Shown: positions 38,307 through 46,151, numbered from the stretch's first letter. The stretch is 64,000 nt of DNA from Clostridia bacterium (GCA_030530315.1 JAUMVG010000004.1:1-64000), one strand, 5' to 3'. Notes: generated by a model not told the origin, from the letters alone. Numbers and translations are program-made.

Positions 38307-38940
38307 CCTGCGGCGGCTGCTGGGCGGCCTCGGCGTCACGCTGAAGCTTTCGCTGGTGTCCGTGGCGCTCTCCATCGCCCTGGGCCTGGTGGTCGGCACG
38401 CTGATGACGCTGAAGAACCCCGTGCTGAAGGCCTTCTTCCGGCTGTGGCTGGAGACGGTGCGCATCGTTCCCCAGCTGGTGCTCCTGTTCCTGGTCTACT
38501 TCGGCCTGGCGAAGGCCTTCAACCTGCAAATTTCCGGCGAGACCGCCGCGGTGGCGGTATTCACCTTCTGGGGCGCCGGAGAGATGGGCGACCTGGTACG
38601 CGGCGCCATCACCTCCATCCCCGTCCACCAGCGGGAGAGCAGCGCGGCCCTGGGGCTAACCCGGGCCCAGTGCTGGCGCTTCGTGCTGCTGCCCCAGGCG
38701 GCCCGGCGGCTGGTTCCCCAGGCCATCAACCTGACCACCCGCATGATCAAGACCACCTCCCTGGTGATGCTGATCGGCGTGGTGGAGGTGCTGAAGGTGG
38801 GCAGCCAGATCATCGACGCCGCCCGCTACGACGCCCCCCAGGGCGCGATCTGGGTCTACGCCGCCGTGTTCTTCCTCTACTTTATCGCCTGCTGGCCCAT
38901 CTCCCTGGCGGCGGGGCGGCTGGAAAAGAAGTGGAGCTGA
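38272..38940 (+). CDS. Amino-acid ABC transporter permease, second subunit
   Basis: 222-residue partner permease, HisQ/HisM family: LLGGLGVTLKLSLVSVALSIALG, WLETVRIVPQLVLLFLVYFGL (VRIVPQL replacing the usual RNTPxL, a mild variation), and the EAA loop ALGLTRAQCWRFVLLPQAARRLVPQ. The start overlaps the first permease by 35 bp, so translation is coupled. Having two different permeases implies a heterodimeric membrane core. Confidence 0.88.
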   Translation: MQDLVILFRGNNLRRLLGGLGVTLKLSLVSVALSIALGLVVGTLMTLKNPVLKAFFRLWLETVRIVPQLVLLFLVYFGLAKAFNLQISGETAAVAVFTFWGAGEMGDLVRGAITSIPVHQRESSAALGLTRAQCWRFVLLPQAARRLVPQAINLTTRMIKTTSLVMLIGVVEVLKVGSQIIDAARYDAPQGAIWVYAAVFFLYFIACWPISLAAGRLEKKWS

Positions 38941-38968
38941 CTTTTCACAATAATCTGGAGTGATGATC

Positions 38969-39733
38969 ATGAATGACAAGCCCATCCTCGAGGTCAGGCA
39001 CCTGCGCAAGCACTTTGACGGCACCGGCGTGCTGGAGGACGTGTCCTTCGCCATGCGCGAGGGCGAGGTCATCGTCGTGGTGGGCCCCAGCGGCTGCGGC
39101 AAGTCCACGCTGCTGCGATGCATCAACGGCCTGGAGCGCCCCGACGACGGCGAGATCCTGCTGGACGGCGCGCGCATCGACGGCGCGGCGGACCTGGTGA
39201 AGGTGCGCCGGCAGGTGGGCATGGTGTTCCAGAGCTACGATCTGTTCCCCCACATGGACGTGATGGGCAACCTGACCCTGGGGCCCGTCCAGGCCCTGAA
39301 GCAACCCCGCGCCCAGGTGGAGGCCGAGGCGGAGAAGGCGCTGGCCCGGGTGGGCCTGGCGGACAGGGCCCACGCCCTGCCCCGGCAGCTCTCCGGCGGC
39401 CAGAAGCAGCGCGTCGCGCTGGTCCGGGCCATGCTGATGCACCCGAGGCTTTTGCTGCTGGACGAAATCACCGCCGCCCTGGACCCGGAGATGGTCCGGG
39501 AGGTGCTGAACGTGGTGCTGGACCTGGCCCGCGACGGCATGACCATGCTGATCGTCACCCACGAGATGCGCTTCGCGGAAGCCGTCGCCGACCGGGTGAT
39601 CTTCCTGGAGGGCGGCAGCGTACTTGAGGACGCCCCGCCGGCGCGGTTCTTCCATGCGCCGGAGACCGACCGCGCCCGCCAGTTCCTGGCCTCCTTCGAG
39701 TTCGACGCGGTGCGCCAGGTCCCGAAAGATTAA
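38969..39733 (+). CDS. Amino-acid ABC transporter ATP-binding protein
   Basis: 254-residue GlnQ/HisP-type ATPase. Walker A GPSGCGKSTLLRCING, Q-loop VGMVFQSYDLFPHMDV, signature LSGGQKQRVALVRAM, Walker B LLLLDEITAALDPEMV and the switch histidine in VTHEMRFA are all present. The Walker B-adjacent sequence is DEITAALD where DEPTSALD is usual; the catalytic Glu is kept. ATG 38969 is preferred, with GGAG 8 bp upstream; GTG 38960 and ATG 38963 are in frame. Confidence 0.92.
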   Translation: MNDKPILEVRHLRKHFDGTGVLEDVSFAMREGEVIVVVGPSGCGKSTLLRCINGLERPDDGEILLDGARIDGAADLVKVRRQVGMVFQSYDLFPHMDVMGNLTLGPVQALKQPRAQVEAEAEKALARVGLADRAHALPRQLSGGQKQRVALVRAMLMHPRLLLLDEITAALDPEMVREVLNVVLDLARDGMTMLIVTHEMRFAEAVADRVIFLEGGSVLEDAPPARFFHAPETDRARQFLASFEFDAVRQVPKD

Positions 39734-39748
39734 AAAACGGTAAACCCA

Positions 39749-39777
39749 TTGACAACCTCCTTCGCCCGGCATATAAT
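39749..39777 (+). promoter_or_regulatory. Promoter of leader 2 and the binding-protein gene
   Basis: TTGACA (39749-39754), 17-bp spacer, TATAAT (39772-39777): both hexamers match consensus exactly. Such a strong promoter directly before an attenuator fits a high-amount binding protein made on demand. Confidence 0.92.
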
Positions 39778-39819
39778 GTCCACAACCAACCGGAATGATA
39801 GGTAAAAGGAGGCGGTCTC

Positions 39820-39906
39820 ATGACCCGCAGCAACGCGAACCACCGCATGTGTTGTATGTGCCGTCAGCGCCGCCCTGTGCCTGTCGGTTCTGCCGTCGTG
39901 TCCTGA
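39820..39906 (+). CDS. Cysteine-containing leader peptide 2 (28 codons)
   Basis: Short ORF with a perfect AAGGAGG (39806-39812) 7 bp before ATG. It encodes 28 residues with cysteines at 11, 12 and 14 (HRMCCMCRQRRP). Like leader 1 it is 28 codons long, contains CCM encoded by TGTTGTATG, and has an R-R-P motif after the cysteines. The stop lies 29 nt before an intrinsic terminator, and the binding-protein gene follows. A possible competing helix pairs GCCGTC...TCC (39892-39903) with GGA...GACGGC (39940-39951), overlapping the terminator's left arm. Regulation by cysteine supply is inferred, not shown. Confidence 0.75.
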   Translation: MTRSNANHRMCCMCRQRRPVPVGSAVVS

Positions 39907-39935
39907 TTGGGGCCGAGGGGAGATATAACCAGACG

Positions 39936-39975
39936 GAGCGGAATGGACGGCGCTGGCCGGCATTCCGCTCTTTCT
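39936..39975 (+). terminator. Attenuator terminator before the binding-protein gene
   Basis: 10-bp perfect stem GAGCGGAATG/CATTCCGCTC (39936-39945, 39961-39970) with a small inner stem, then TTTCTGTTT. It sits between leader 2 and the structural gene 45 bp downstream. Confidence 0.88.
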
Positions 39976-40019
39976 GTTTATATAATCACTCTGATTTTCA
40001 TTGAAAGGGAGAAATCATC

Positions 40020-40841
40020 ATGAAGAAGCTGTTTGCATTGATTCTGGTTCTGGCCATCGCCCTGATCCCCGCCGCCCTGGCAGATGCCCAGGCGCGCAAC
40101 CTGGATGAGATCGTGGAGAGCGGAAAGCTGACCATCGGCGTATTCTCCGACAAGAAGCCCTTCGGATATGTGGACGAGAACGGCGAATACCAGGGCTACG
40201 ACGTCTACTTTGCCCGCCGCCTGGCGGAGGACCTGGGCGTGGAGCTGGAGCTGGTGAGCGTGGACGCCCCGAACCGCGTGGAGTACCTGACCAGCGCGAA
40301 GGTGGACATCATCCTGGCGAACTTCACCGTCACCCCCGAGCGCGCCGAGGTCGTCGACTTCGCCCTGCCCTACATGAAGGTGGCCCTGGGCGTAGTGAGC
40401 CCGGACGACGCCCTGATCACCGACATCGAGACCCTGCGGGGCAAGACCCTGATCGTCTCCAAGGGCACCACCGCCGAGACCTGGTTCACCGCCAACGAGC
40501 CCGACGTGAACCTGCTGAAGTTCGACACCTACACCGAGACCTTCAACGCCCTGCTGGACGGCCGCGGAGACGCCCTGTCCACCGACAACACCGAGGTGCT
40601 GGCATGGGCCCTTGAGAACCCCGGCTTCACCGTGGGCATCGAGACCCTGGGCAGCCTGGACACCATCGCCCCCGCCGTGCAGAAGGGCAATGACACCGTG
40701 CTGGCCTACATCAACAAGGAGATCGAAAAGCTGGCCGATGAGCAGTTCTTCCACGCCGACTACGAAGCGACCCTCAAGGAGGTCTACGGCGACGCGGTCG
40801 ATCCCGACAACCTGGTGGTCGAGGGCGGCGTCATCGACTAA
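40020..40841 (+). CDS. Amino-acid-binding protein, CjaA-like (probable cysteine receptor)
   Basis: 273-residue extracellular solute-binding protein of family 3 with signal peptide MKKLFALILVLAIALIPAALA. IGVFSDKKPFGYVDENGEYQ, VDAPNRVEYLTSAKVDIILA, NFTVTPERAEVVDFALPYMK, KTLIVSKGTTAETWFT and RGDALSTDNTEVLAWA closely resemble, from memory, the cysteine-binding CjaA protein of Campylobacter. No lipobox is visible. It is separated from its permease-ATPase genes by its own consensus promoter, leader peptide and attenuator, so the receptor is probably made in excess and under the same cysteine signal. A 37-bp tandem repeat follows in the 3' region. Confidence 0.85.
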   Translation: MKKLFALILVLAIALIPAALADAQARNLDEIVESGKLTIGVFSDKKPFGYVDENGEYQGYDVYFARRLAEDLGVELELVSVDAPNRVEYLTSAKVDIILANFTVTPERAEVVDFALPYMKVALGVVSPDDALITDIETLRGKTLIVSKGTTAETWFTANEPDVNLLKFDTYTETFNALLDGRGDALSTDNTEVLAWALENPGFTVGIETLGSLDTIAPAVQKGNDTVLAYINKEIEKLADEQFFHADYEATLKEVYGDAVDPDNLVVEGGVID

Positions 40842-40878
40842 GCCGGCAGAGCGCAGGCCGGCAGTGTCGGCAGCCATC

Positions 40879-40995
40879 TGCTACCGCTTTTGAGCGCAGT
40901 GCGCTCAACCCCTTTTGCTGCCGCCTTGAGCGCAGTGCACTCAACCCCAATTGCTACCGCCTTTGAGCGCAAGGCCCTCATCTTCTTTTACTGCC
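40879..40995. repeat. 36-37-bp tandem repeat with palindromic core
   Basis: About 3.2 units starting at 40879, 40916, 40952 and 40989, each TGCT(A/G)CCGC followed by a core like TGAGCGCAGTGCGCTCA. The first unit has a perfect palindrome, later units decay. Unlike CRISPR, there are no unique spacers between units. It lies just after the cysteine-binding protein gene. Confidence 0.75.
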
Positions 40996-41007
40996 GAACT
41001 GTGCTGC

Positions 41008-41044
41008 CATCCGGGCCGCCCGTAGATCATGGGCGGCCCGGATG
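41008..41044 (+). terminator. 14-bp GC hairpin behind the binding-protein gene
   Basis: CATCCGGGCCGCCC/GGGCGGCCCGGATG with loop GTAGATCAT, the same 9-nt loop as the PFOR terminator at 16128-16162 although the stems differ. No T-run. Confidence 0.6.
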
Positions 41045-41082
41045 CGTTGGAACAGCGTGAGAGAATTGAAGTTCTCTCGATA

Positions 41083-41121
41083 ACAATTCCCGGCGCTTCT
41101 GATTCATGCGCCGGGAATTGT
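41083..41121. terminator. Perfect 14-bp palindrome between convergent genes
   Basis: ACAATTCCCGGCGC/GCGCCGGGAATTGT (41083-41096, 41108-41121). It separates the cysteine transporter unit from the oppositely oriented nine-gene cluster and probably stops both. Confidence 0.65.
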
Positions 41122-41153
41122 CGTGGGTTCAGATTTGATTTTCCCTTGTTCCT

Positions 41154-41693
41154 TCACTCCAGCAGGAAGCAGCTGGTATAGGCGATGGCCTGGGGACCGT
41201 AGTAGTACTCCATGCCGTTGGCCTTGCAGGTGTCCACCACCAGCATGCCGTAGGCCTCCATGGAGGACACCCGCTTATCGGGAAAGCGGCAGGGCGCGTC
41301 GGGATAGGTGCACTTGGCGCAGCGGACGCAGGTGCCCGCTCCCAGCGCCAGCAGGTTCGGCCACTGCTCCAGCAGCTTCTCATGCAGCTCGGTGAAGTGG
41401 CGCTTGTGCTCGGCCTCAGCCTCCATCATGCCCTCGAAGTCCAGGGAGTCCTCCACCTCCCCCACCGTCTGCACCAGTATGCCCGCGCGATAGCGGCCCA
41501 CCTGTTCGCGCAGCGCCGGCAGCTCCCCGCAGGCGGGCGGACAGCTCCAGTTTTTGCCATAGGCGCCGCAGGTATTGGCGGCGCACATGTCCCGCACCTC
41601 GTCCCTGAGCACGATGGTGGCCGCGTCCAGCGGTGCGACGTGGGTGAAGCCCACCTCCGACGCCAGCGCCTCGAGGCGTTCAAAATCCAGCAT
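41154..41693 (-). CDS. DUF2284 metal-binding protein
   Basis: 179-residue cysteine-rich protein of the DUF2284 group. Cysteine clusters: RDMCAANTCGAYGKNWSCPPACG near residues 36-56 and TCVRCAKCTYPDAPCRFPDKR near 121-141. The second looks like an iron-sulfur or zinc site. Family members often accompany corrinoid or methyltransferase genes, but their activity is not known to me. It is the last gene of the nine-gene sugar/corrinoid cluster, 125 bp after the RACo gene, suggesting a role in electron transfer or metal handling for corrinoid activation. Confidence 0.82.
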   Translation of the reverse strand: MLDFERLEALASEVGFTHVAPLDAATIVLRDEVRDMCAANTCGAYGKNWSCPPACGELPALREQVGRYRAGILVQTVGEVEDSLDFEGMMEAEAEHKRHFTELHEKLLEQWPNLLALGAGTCVRCAKCTYPDAPCRFPDKRVSSMEAYGMLVVDTCKANGMEYYYGPQAIAYTSCFLLE

Positions 41694-41818
41694 GCGAATC
41701 CCCCCCTGTCATGATCATCCCGGCCGGCGGCGGCAGTGCCGCGCTGCGAACCTGGCGCGTCAAGCCGTCCAACGCCCATCCTCCGCCCGCCGTCGCGCCG
41801 GGCGGTTTGCCATTCGTG

Positions 41819-43534
41819 CTATTCGTCCTCGTCGTCGTCCCCGAAGTTCAGCTGCTCCACGAATTCCTCCTGGAACTCCGGCAGCGTGGCCAGCTCCAGG
41901 AACTCGGTGCTCTGCGCCAGCTCCGCCGCCTGGGCCCACGCCCCGGCGTCCGTCAGCGCCAGCTGGGCCCCGGCCCCGGCGGCGTTGCCCACCGGCACGA
42001 TGGCCTGCCGCAGCTCAGCGGGCAGCAGCCCGATGGCGCAGGCGCTGTCCGGGTTGATGTAGTTGCCGAAGGCCCCGGCGATGTCCACCTCTTCGATCTG
42101 GTCGATCTGAACGCCCAGGCGTCCGGCCATCAGACGCAGGCCCGCGGCCATGGCCGCCTTCGCCAGCTGCACCTCCCGAATGTCCTTCTGGGTCAGGTAC
42201 ACGCCGGTATCCCCGATGTCGAACCGGTCGCCATCCTCCAGCCGGCCCGTGGCGTCGATGTCACCCCTGGCCAGCAGCGCCGCCACCAGGTCCACCAGGC
42301 CGGAGCCGCACAGGCCCTTCGCCGCGCCCTCGCCGATCACATGCCAGCGCAGCGCGCCTTCCTCCAGCCAGAAGTGGTCGATGGCGCCGTCCGCGCCACG
42401 CATGCCGCAGGCGATCTTCGCCCCCTCGAAGGCGGGGCCCGCCGCGGTGGAGCAGGCGACGCGCCGGTCGCGATTGCCCAGCACCAGCTCGCCATTGGTG
42501 CCGATGTCGATCATCAGCGTCAGCTTCTCCCGGTTCAGCCAGTCGCCGCTGAGCAGGCAGGCCACGGTGTCCGCGCCGACGAAGCCGCCGATCACCGGCA
42601 GGGCGAACAGCAGCGCCTCAGGATGGGCGTGCAGCCCGTATTCCGACGCCCTGAGCGTCAGCGGGCCGCTGACGGTGGGGTTGTAGGGCGCCTTCACCAG
42701 CGAGTCCGGGGCGATGCCCAGGAACAGGTGGTGCATGGCCGTGTTGCCCGCCAGGGAGACGGCGTACACCCGCTCCCAGGAGACCCCGGCTTCGGTGCAC
42801 ATCCGCCGGATCAGCGCGTCCAGCGCGCCCCTGGCGCACTCGGCCAGCGCCTCCACCCCGTTGTTCAGCGCCCAGTCCGCCCGGGAGATCACGTCCCCGC
42901 CGTACTGCGCCTGGGGGTTGCGCATGCCCTCGGCCACGGGCACGTCCCTCCCGTTCACGTGGATCAGGTAGCCCGCGATGGAGGTGGTGCCCAGGTCGAA
43001 GGCCGCCATGTAAACCTCCGGCGGATCGGCCCGCACCTCGAGCACATGCCCGTCGCTCACCACGGCCCACACCTCGCCCCGGCGCGCGGCCAGCAGCCTG
43101 CCCAGTCCGGCGCAGACCGCCAGGTTGACCTCCCGCGCCGGACGGCCCTGCGCGTCCAGCGCCGCCGCCAGGCGGTCCCAGTCGGAGGCCCGGTCGCCCT
43201 TCTCGCAGGGCGGCACCGTCAGCTTCACGGCCCGGACCATCGGGTTCCAGCGGCGGACGGGCTCGCCCGCGCCGTCCATCAGCACGCGAAGGCGGCCGCT
43301 CTCCGGCAGCCGGACCTCCAGGTCGCCCTGCACCGCCGTCTGGCACATGATGGCCTCCCGCCAATCTGCCTCGCCTGGCGCGCGGACCTCGCAGGCGCAC
43401 TTGCCGCAGGTCCCCCTGCCCCCGCAGGGCGCGTCCGTGGGTAGGCCCGCCGCAATGCGGGCTTCGAGCAGCGTCGTCCCCGCCCGAACGGCGACCTCCC
43501 GGCCTTCGGGTTCAAACCGCACCTTGTAATCCAT
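41819..43534 (-). CDS. RACo-type reductive activator of corrinoid proteins (2Fe-2S + ASKHA)
   Basis: ATP-dependent enzyme expected to reduce inactive Co(II)-corrinoid back to Co(I). 571 residues. The N-terminal plant-type ferredoxin domain has Cys37, Cys43, Cys46 and Cys64 (DAPCGGRGTCGKC ... IMCQTA). A linker and middle domain lead to an ASKHA ATPase domain of DUF4445 type (MAAFDLGTTSIAGYLI, MIDIGTNGELVLG, IAGAFGNYINPDSA). Length and order match RACo/MtvD relatives. A 240-bp gene-free gap separates it from the upstream methyltransferase. Its presence implies a corrinoid protein somewhere in the genome; none is in this window. Confidence 0.9.
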   Translation of the reverse strand: MDYKVRFEPEGREVAVRAGTTLLEARIAAGLPTDAPCGGRGTCGKCACEVRAPGEADWREAIMCQTAVQGDLEVRLPESGRLRVLMDGAGEPVRRWNPMVRAVKLTVPPCEKGDRASDWDRLAAALDAQGRPAREVNLAVCAGLGRLLAARRGEVWAVVSDGHVLEVRADPPEVYMAAFDLGTTSIAGYLIHVNGRDVPVAEGMRNPQAQYGGDVISRADWALNNGVEALAECARGALDALIRRMCTEAGVSWERVYAVSLAGNTAMHHLFLGIAPDSLVKAPYNPTVSGPLTLRASEYGLHAHPEALLFALPVIGGFVGADTVACLLSGDWLNREKLTLMIDIGTNGELVLGNRDRRVACSTAAGPAFEGAKIACGMRGADGAIDHFWLEEGALRWHVIGEGAAKGLCGSGLVDLVAALLARGDIDATGRLEDGDRFDIGDTGVYLTQKDIREVQLAKAAMAAGLRLMAGRLGVQIDQIEEVDIAGAFGNYINPDSACAIGLLPAELRQAIVPVGNAAGAGAQLALTDAGAWAQAAELAQSTEFLELATLPEFQEEFVEQLNFGDDDEDE

Positions 43535-43774
43535 GGCACATCCCCCATCCGATTACACTTTCCACCATGATAGCACATCCCGCAAAAAAAGCCAACCACC
43601 CATGCGCTGCACGCGGCCCGAAATGCGCCGCAGGGGCGCCGATGCGCGTCCGCCGGAGGCGAAAACCTCTCGGCGGGCGATCCATCGTCGCCCCTGTGAT
43701 CGGCCGGATCCAGTCTCCGCCCGAGGCCGGTTCTCCGGTCCCGACGGCGGGCCGGGCGGCTGCCCTCAGCAGAA
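43535..43774. other. Gap inside the nine-gene cluster
   Basis: 240 bp of GC-rich DNA with several short complementary stretches (for example CGCCGGAGGCG and CTCTCGGCGGG near 43660) and no credible gene. It may hold an internal promoter for the RACo gene; no convincing -10/-35 pair was seen. Confidence 0.4.
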
Positions 43775-44584
43775 TCAGTCCTTCTTCGGGCCGAACAGGC
43801 CCTCGCGGTAGGCGGAGATGTATTCCATGCAGTAGTCGTCCAGGCCCAGCAGCGCCTCGGTGGCGAAGATGACGCCCATCATGTCCCGGTTGGTCGGGTC
43901 GAGGATCGCGCTGTCCAGGCCGGCCTTCATCGCCAGAACCGTGAAGCCCAGGTTCACCATCTTGCGCACCGGCAGGTTGAAGGAGATGTTGGAGACCGCC
44001 GCGGTGATGTGGATGCTGGGATAGCGCTCGCGCACCGTGGAGATGACCTCCTCGTTGGTCTCGATGCCGTTTTCGGAGGTGCAGAGCATCTCCACCAGCG
44101 GGTCGATGTGCAGGCGGCTGGGGCTGATGCCGTATTCCTTGGCCTTGGCCATGATCTTGTCAAACACCTTCAGGCGGTCGTCGGCGTTCTTCGGGATGCC
44201 GGTGTCGTCCGAGCACAGGGCGATGCACTGCCAGCCCGGATTCTCCTTCATGATCGGGAAGATCACGTCGATCTTGTCGCCCTCGCCGGACACGGAGTTG
44301 AACAGGCCGGGCTTCTTGCAGAACTTGTAGGCCTCGGCCAGCACCCGCGCGCTGGGGCTGTCCACGGAGATGGGCAGGTCGCTGACCTCCTGGATGCAGT
44401 CGATCATCCACTTGAGGGTCTCCACCTCCTGGGCCTCCGGCACGGAAGCGCAGCAATCGATGAAGGTCGCGCCGGCCTCTTCCTGGATGCGGGCGCGCTC
44501 CTTGATGAACTCCGCGTCGCGGCGCGCGATGGCGTCGGCCACGGCGGGAATGGAACCGTTGATCTTTTCACCGATGATAATCAT
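43775..44584 (-). CDS. Methyltetrahydrofolate:corrinoid methyltransferase (AcsE/MtvC-like)
   Basis: Pterin-binding TIM-barrel enzyme transferring a methyl group between a corrinoid protein and tetrahydrofolate. 269 residues, as in AcsE. MIIIGEKINGSIPAV opens the barrel; ISVDSPSARVL holds the pterin-contacting Asp, GLFNSVSGEGDK an Asn, and AAVSNISFNLPVR the later Asn seen in MeTr enzymes. Unlike AcsE, the second strand reads FIDCCAS instead of LDLNVG. In this cluster it should act as the second methyltransferase, passing methyl groups from corrinoid to folate. It is too short to be MetH and has no B12 domain. Confidence 0.88.
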   Translation of the reverse strand: MIIIGEKINGSIPAVADAIARRDAEFIKERARIQEEAGATFIDCCASVPEAQEVETLKWMIDCIQEVSDLPISVDSPSARVLAEAYKFCKKPGLFNSVSGEGDKIDVIFPIMKENPGWQCIALCSDDTGIPKNADDRLKVFDKIMAKAKEYGISPSRLHIDPLVEMLCTSENGIETNEEVISTVRERYPSIHITAAVSNISFNLPVRKMVNLGFTVLAMKAGLDSAILDPTNRDMMGVIFATEALLGLDDYCMEYISAYREGLFGPKKD

Positions 44585-44623
44585 AGCGCTGTCTCCTTTG
44601 ATTCGTAATGATGGTTCTGCCTG

Positions 44624-44950
44624 TCAGTCGAGGTGGTAGATCTCCTCCATGTCCGACCAGAATTCGCCCTCCTTGCGGTCCTCCAGGGGCTGCATCAGGG
44701 GCTTGACCACGTCCCACCACGCCTGGGTGTTGGGGTCGGCGGCCATCTTGGCCATGTCCGCGTCGAAGTCGTCACCGTCGTACTCAAAGTAGGCGAACAG
44801 CCAGTCGCCGCGGCTGTAAATGGAGTAGTTCTTCAGGTGGCACTCCTTGATCATTTCGTTGACGCCCGGCATCGGGTTCGCGTGCCACTTCTTGTAGGCC
44901 TCTAACCCGTCCGGCTTGACCCTGATCATCTGACCGAAACGCAGCAGCAT
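44624..44950 (-). CDS. rhaM: L-rhamnose mutarotase (RhaM family)
   Basis: Anomerises L-rhamnose or a similar deoxysugar. 108 residues, the expected size. KWHANPMPGVNEMIKECHLKNYSIY supplies the catalytic histidine and the NYSIY strand; WWDVVKPLM and the C-terminal MEEIYHLD match the family. ATG 44950 has GGAGGA 7 bp upstream; the frame is open to 45025. No rhamnose isomerase, kinase or aldolase is nearby, so this mutarotase probably acts on the sugar imported by the adjacent ABC system for the methyltransferase genes around it. Confidence 0.87.
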   Translation of the reverse strand: MLLRFGQMIRVKPDGLEAYKKWHANPMPGVNEMIKECHLKNYSIYSRGDWLFAYFEYDGDDFDADMAKMAADPNTQAWWDVVKPLMQPLEDRKEGEFWSDMEEIYHLD

Positions 44951-45024
44951 ATCACATTCCTCCATATCCTGTCCACTAACCTGCGGGAGGCATCGGAGGG
45001 GGACAGAGTCCCCCTCCGAATACA

Positions 45025-46071
45025 TCAGTATATCTTTCCCGCCTCTTCAAACAGCGCCTTCACGTTCTCCGGCGGCACGTCGGCCTGCAGGGCCTCGTGG
45101 CTGGGCGAGATGATCAGGCCCGTGGGGAAGATGGAGCGCAGCTCGCGCACCTTGGCGGCCACCTGTTCGGGCGTGCCGAAGGGCAGCAGGTCCTGGGTGT
45201 CCACGCCGCCGCAGAAAGCCACCTTGCCGTAGAACTTTTCCTTCAGGTTGTCCGGCTGCATACCCGCGGCCTTGGCCTGGATGGGATGGATGGCGTCCAC
45301 GCCCGCCTCGATCAGCAGCGGGATGGCGTCCACGATGCTGCCGCAGGAGTGGTACACGATCTTCACGCCGTAGCTGTGGGCGATCTCGATCAGCTTCTTC
45401 GCGCCGGGAATGACGAACTCACTGACCAGCTTCGGGCTGATCATCAGGCCGCGCTGGCTGCCCACGTCGTCGCCAATCAGCAGGGCGTGCACCTTGCCCT
45501 TGGTGGCCTCCAGGAAGATGCGCAGCGCCTTCTCGTAGAAGGCCACGATGTGGTCGTCCACGTAGTGCACCATCTCCGGCTCGGCGACCATGTTCATCAG
45601 GGCCGTCTGCATGCCGAAGGCGGCGCAGGTGTCCTGGAAGTGGCAGGCCCACAGCATGCCCATGACCGTCTTGCCCTCGGGAGCCTCGTCCACCAGCTTG
45701 CGGCACAGCTCCGGGTCGATGTACTTCTCCGGATCCGGCCAGGGGAAGTTCACGGCCTCCACGTCCTCCAGGTCCTCGCACTGGGCAAAGCAGCCGTCCG
45801 CCGTCAGCGTGCGGTGCTCGGTGTCCACGTTGGTGCCGTTCATGTACCAGTCAAACGCCGCGAAGATGGCGTTGCAGGTCGGGGAATGATAGGGAATTTC
45901 CACCGCGTAGAAGTCGTCGCCGACGACCTTCTTCAGCTCGCTGGTGCTTTCCACGCCGTAATACTTGCAGAGCTTCTCCGCTTCCGCAGGCGTCGGGTCG
46001 CCCATCCAGCAGGCGGGCCGGTCCACCGGCTCATAGGCGATGGTCTTGTAGAATCTCTCCAGGCTGTTCAT
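45025..46071 (-). CDS. UroD/MtaA-family methyltransferase-like protein
   Basis: 348-residue TIM-barrel protein of the uroporphyrinogen decarboxylase superfamily. It carries the zinc motif of the methyltransferase branch (MtaA/MtbA/CmuA): His241 and Cys243 in VYHSCGS and Cys287 in AFCGGVD. True HemE enzymes lack this motif. Zinc in such enzymes activates a thiol or holds the methyl acceptor/donor. Neighbours (MeTr, RACo, sugar importer, rhamnose mutarotase) make it the best candidate for the substrate-specific methyltransferase that demethylates an imported compound. Several related orphan proteins are annotated only as UroD-like, so the activity remains an inference. Confidence 0.85.
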   Translation of the reverse strand: MNSLERFYKTIAYEPVDRPACWMGDPTPAEAEKLCKYYGVESTSELKKVVGDDFYAVEIPYHSPTCNAIFAAFDWYMNGTNVDTEHRTLTADGCFAQCEDLEDVEAVNFPWPDPEKYIDPELCRKLVDEAPEGKTVMGMLWACHFQDTCAAFGMQTALMNMVAEPEMVHYVDDHIVAFYEKALRIFLEATKGKVHALLIGDDVGSQRGLMISPKLVSEFVIPGAKKLIEIAHSYGVKIVYHSCGSIVDAIPLLIEAGVDAIHPIQAKAAGMQPDNLKEKFYGKVAFCGGVDTQDLLPFGTPEQVAAKVRELRSIFPTGLIISPSHEALQADVPPENVKALFEEAGKIY

Positions 46072-46151
46072 AACGAAGCTCCTCCCGTTTTCATATATTT
46101 ACTGTGTTTTGTTTTCAGCTCAGGGCCCCATTTCCGTCGCTTTGCGGGGCC

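Noticed and set aside
40879..40995. CRISPR-like repeat array
   Set aside because: Units are directly tandem and diverging, without unique spacers, and no cas genes are present.
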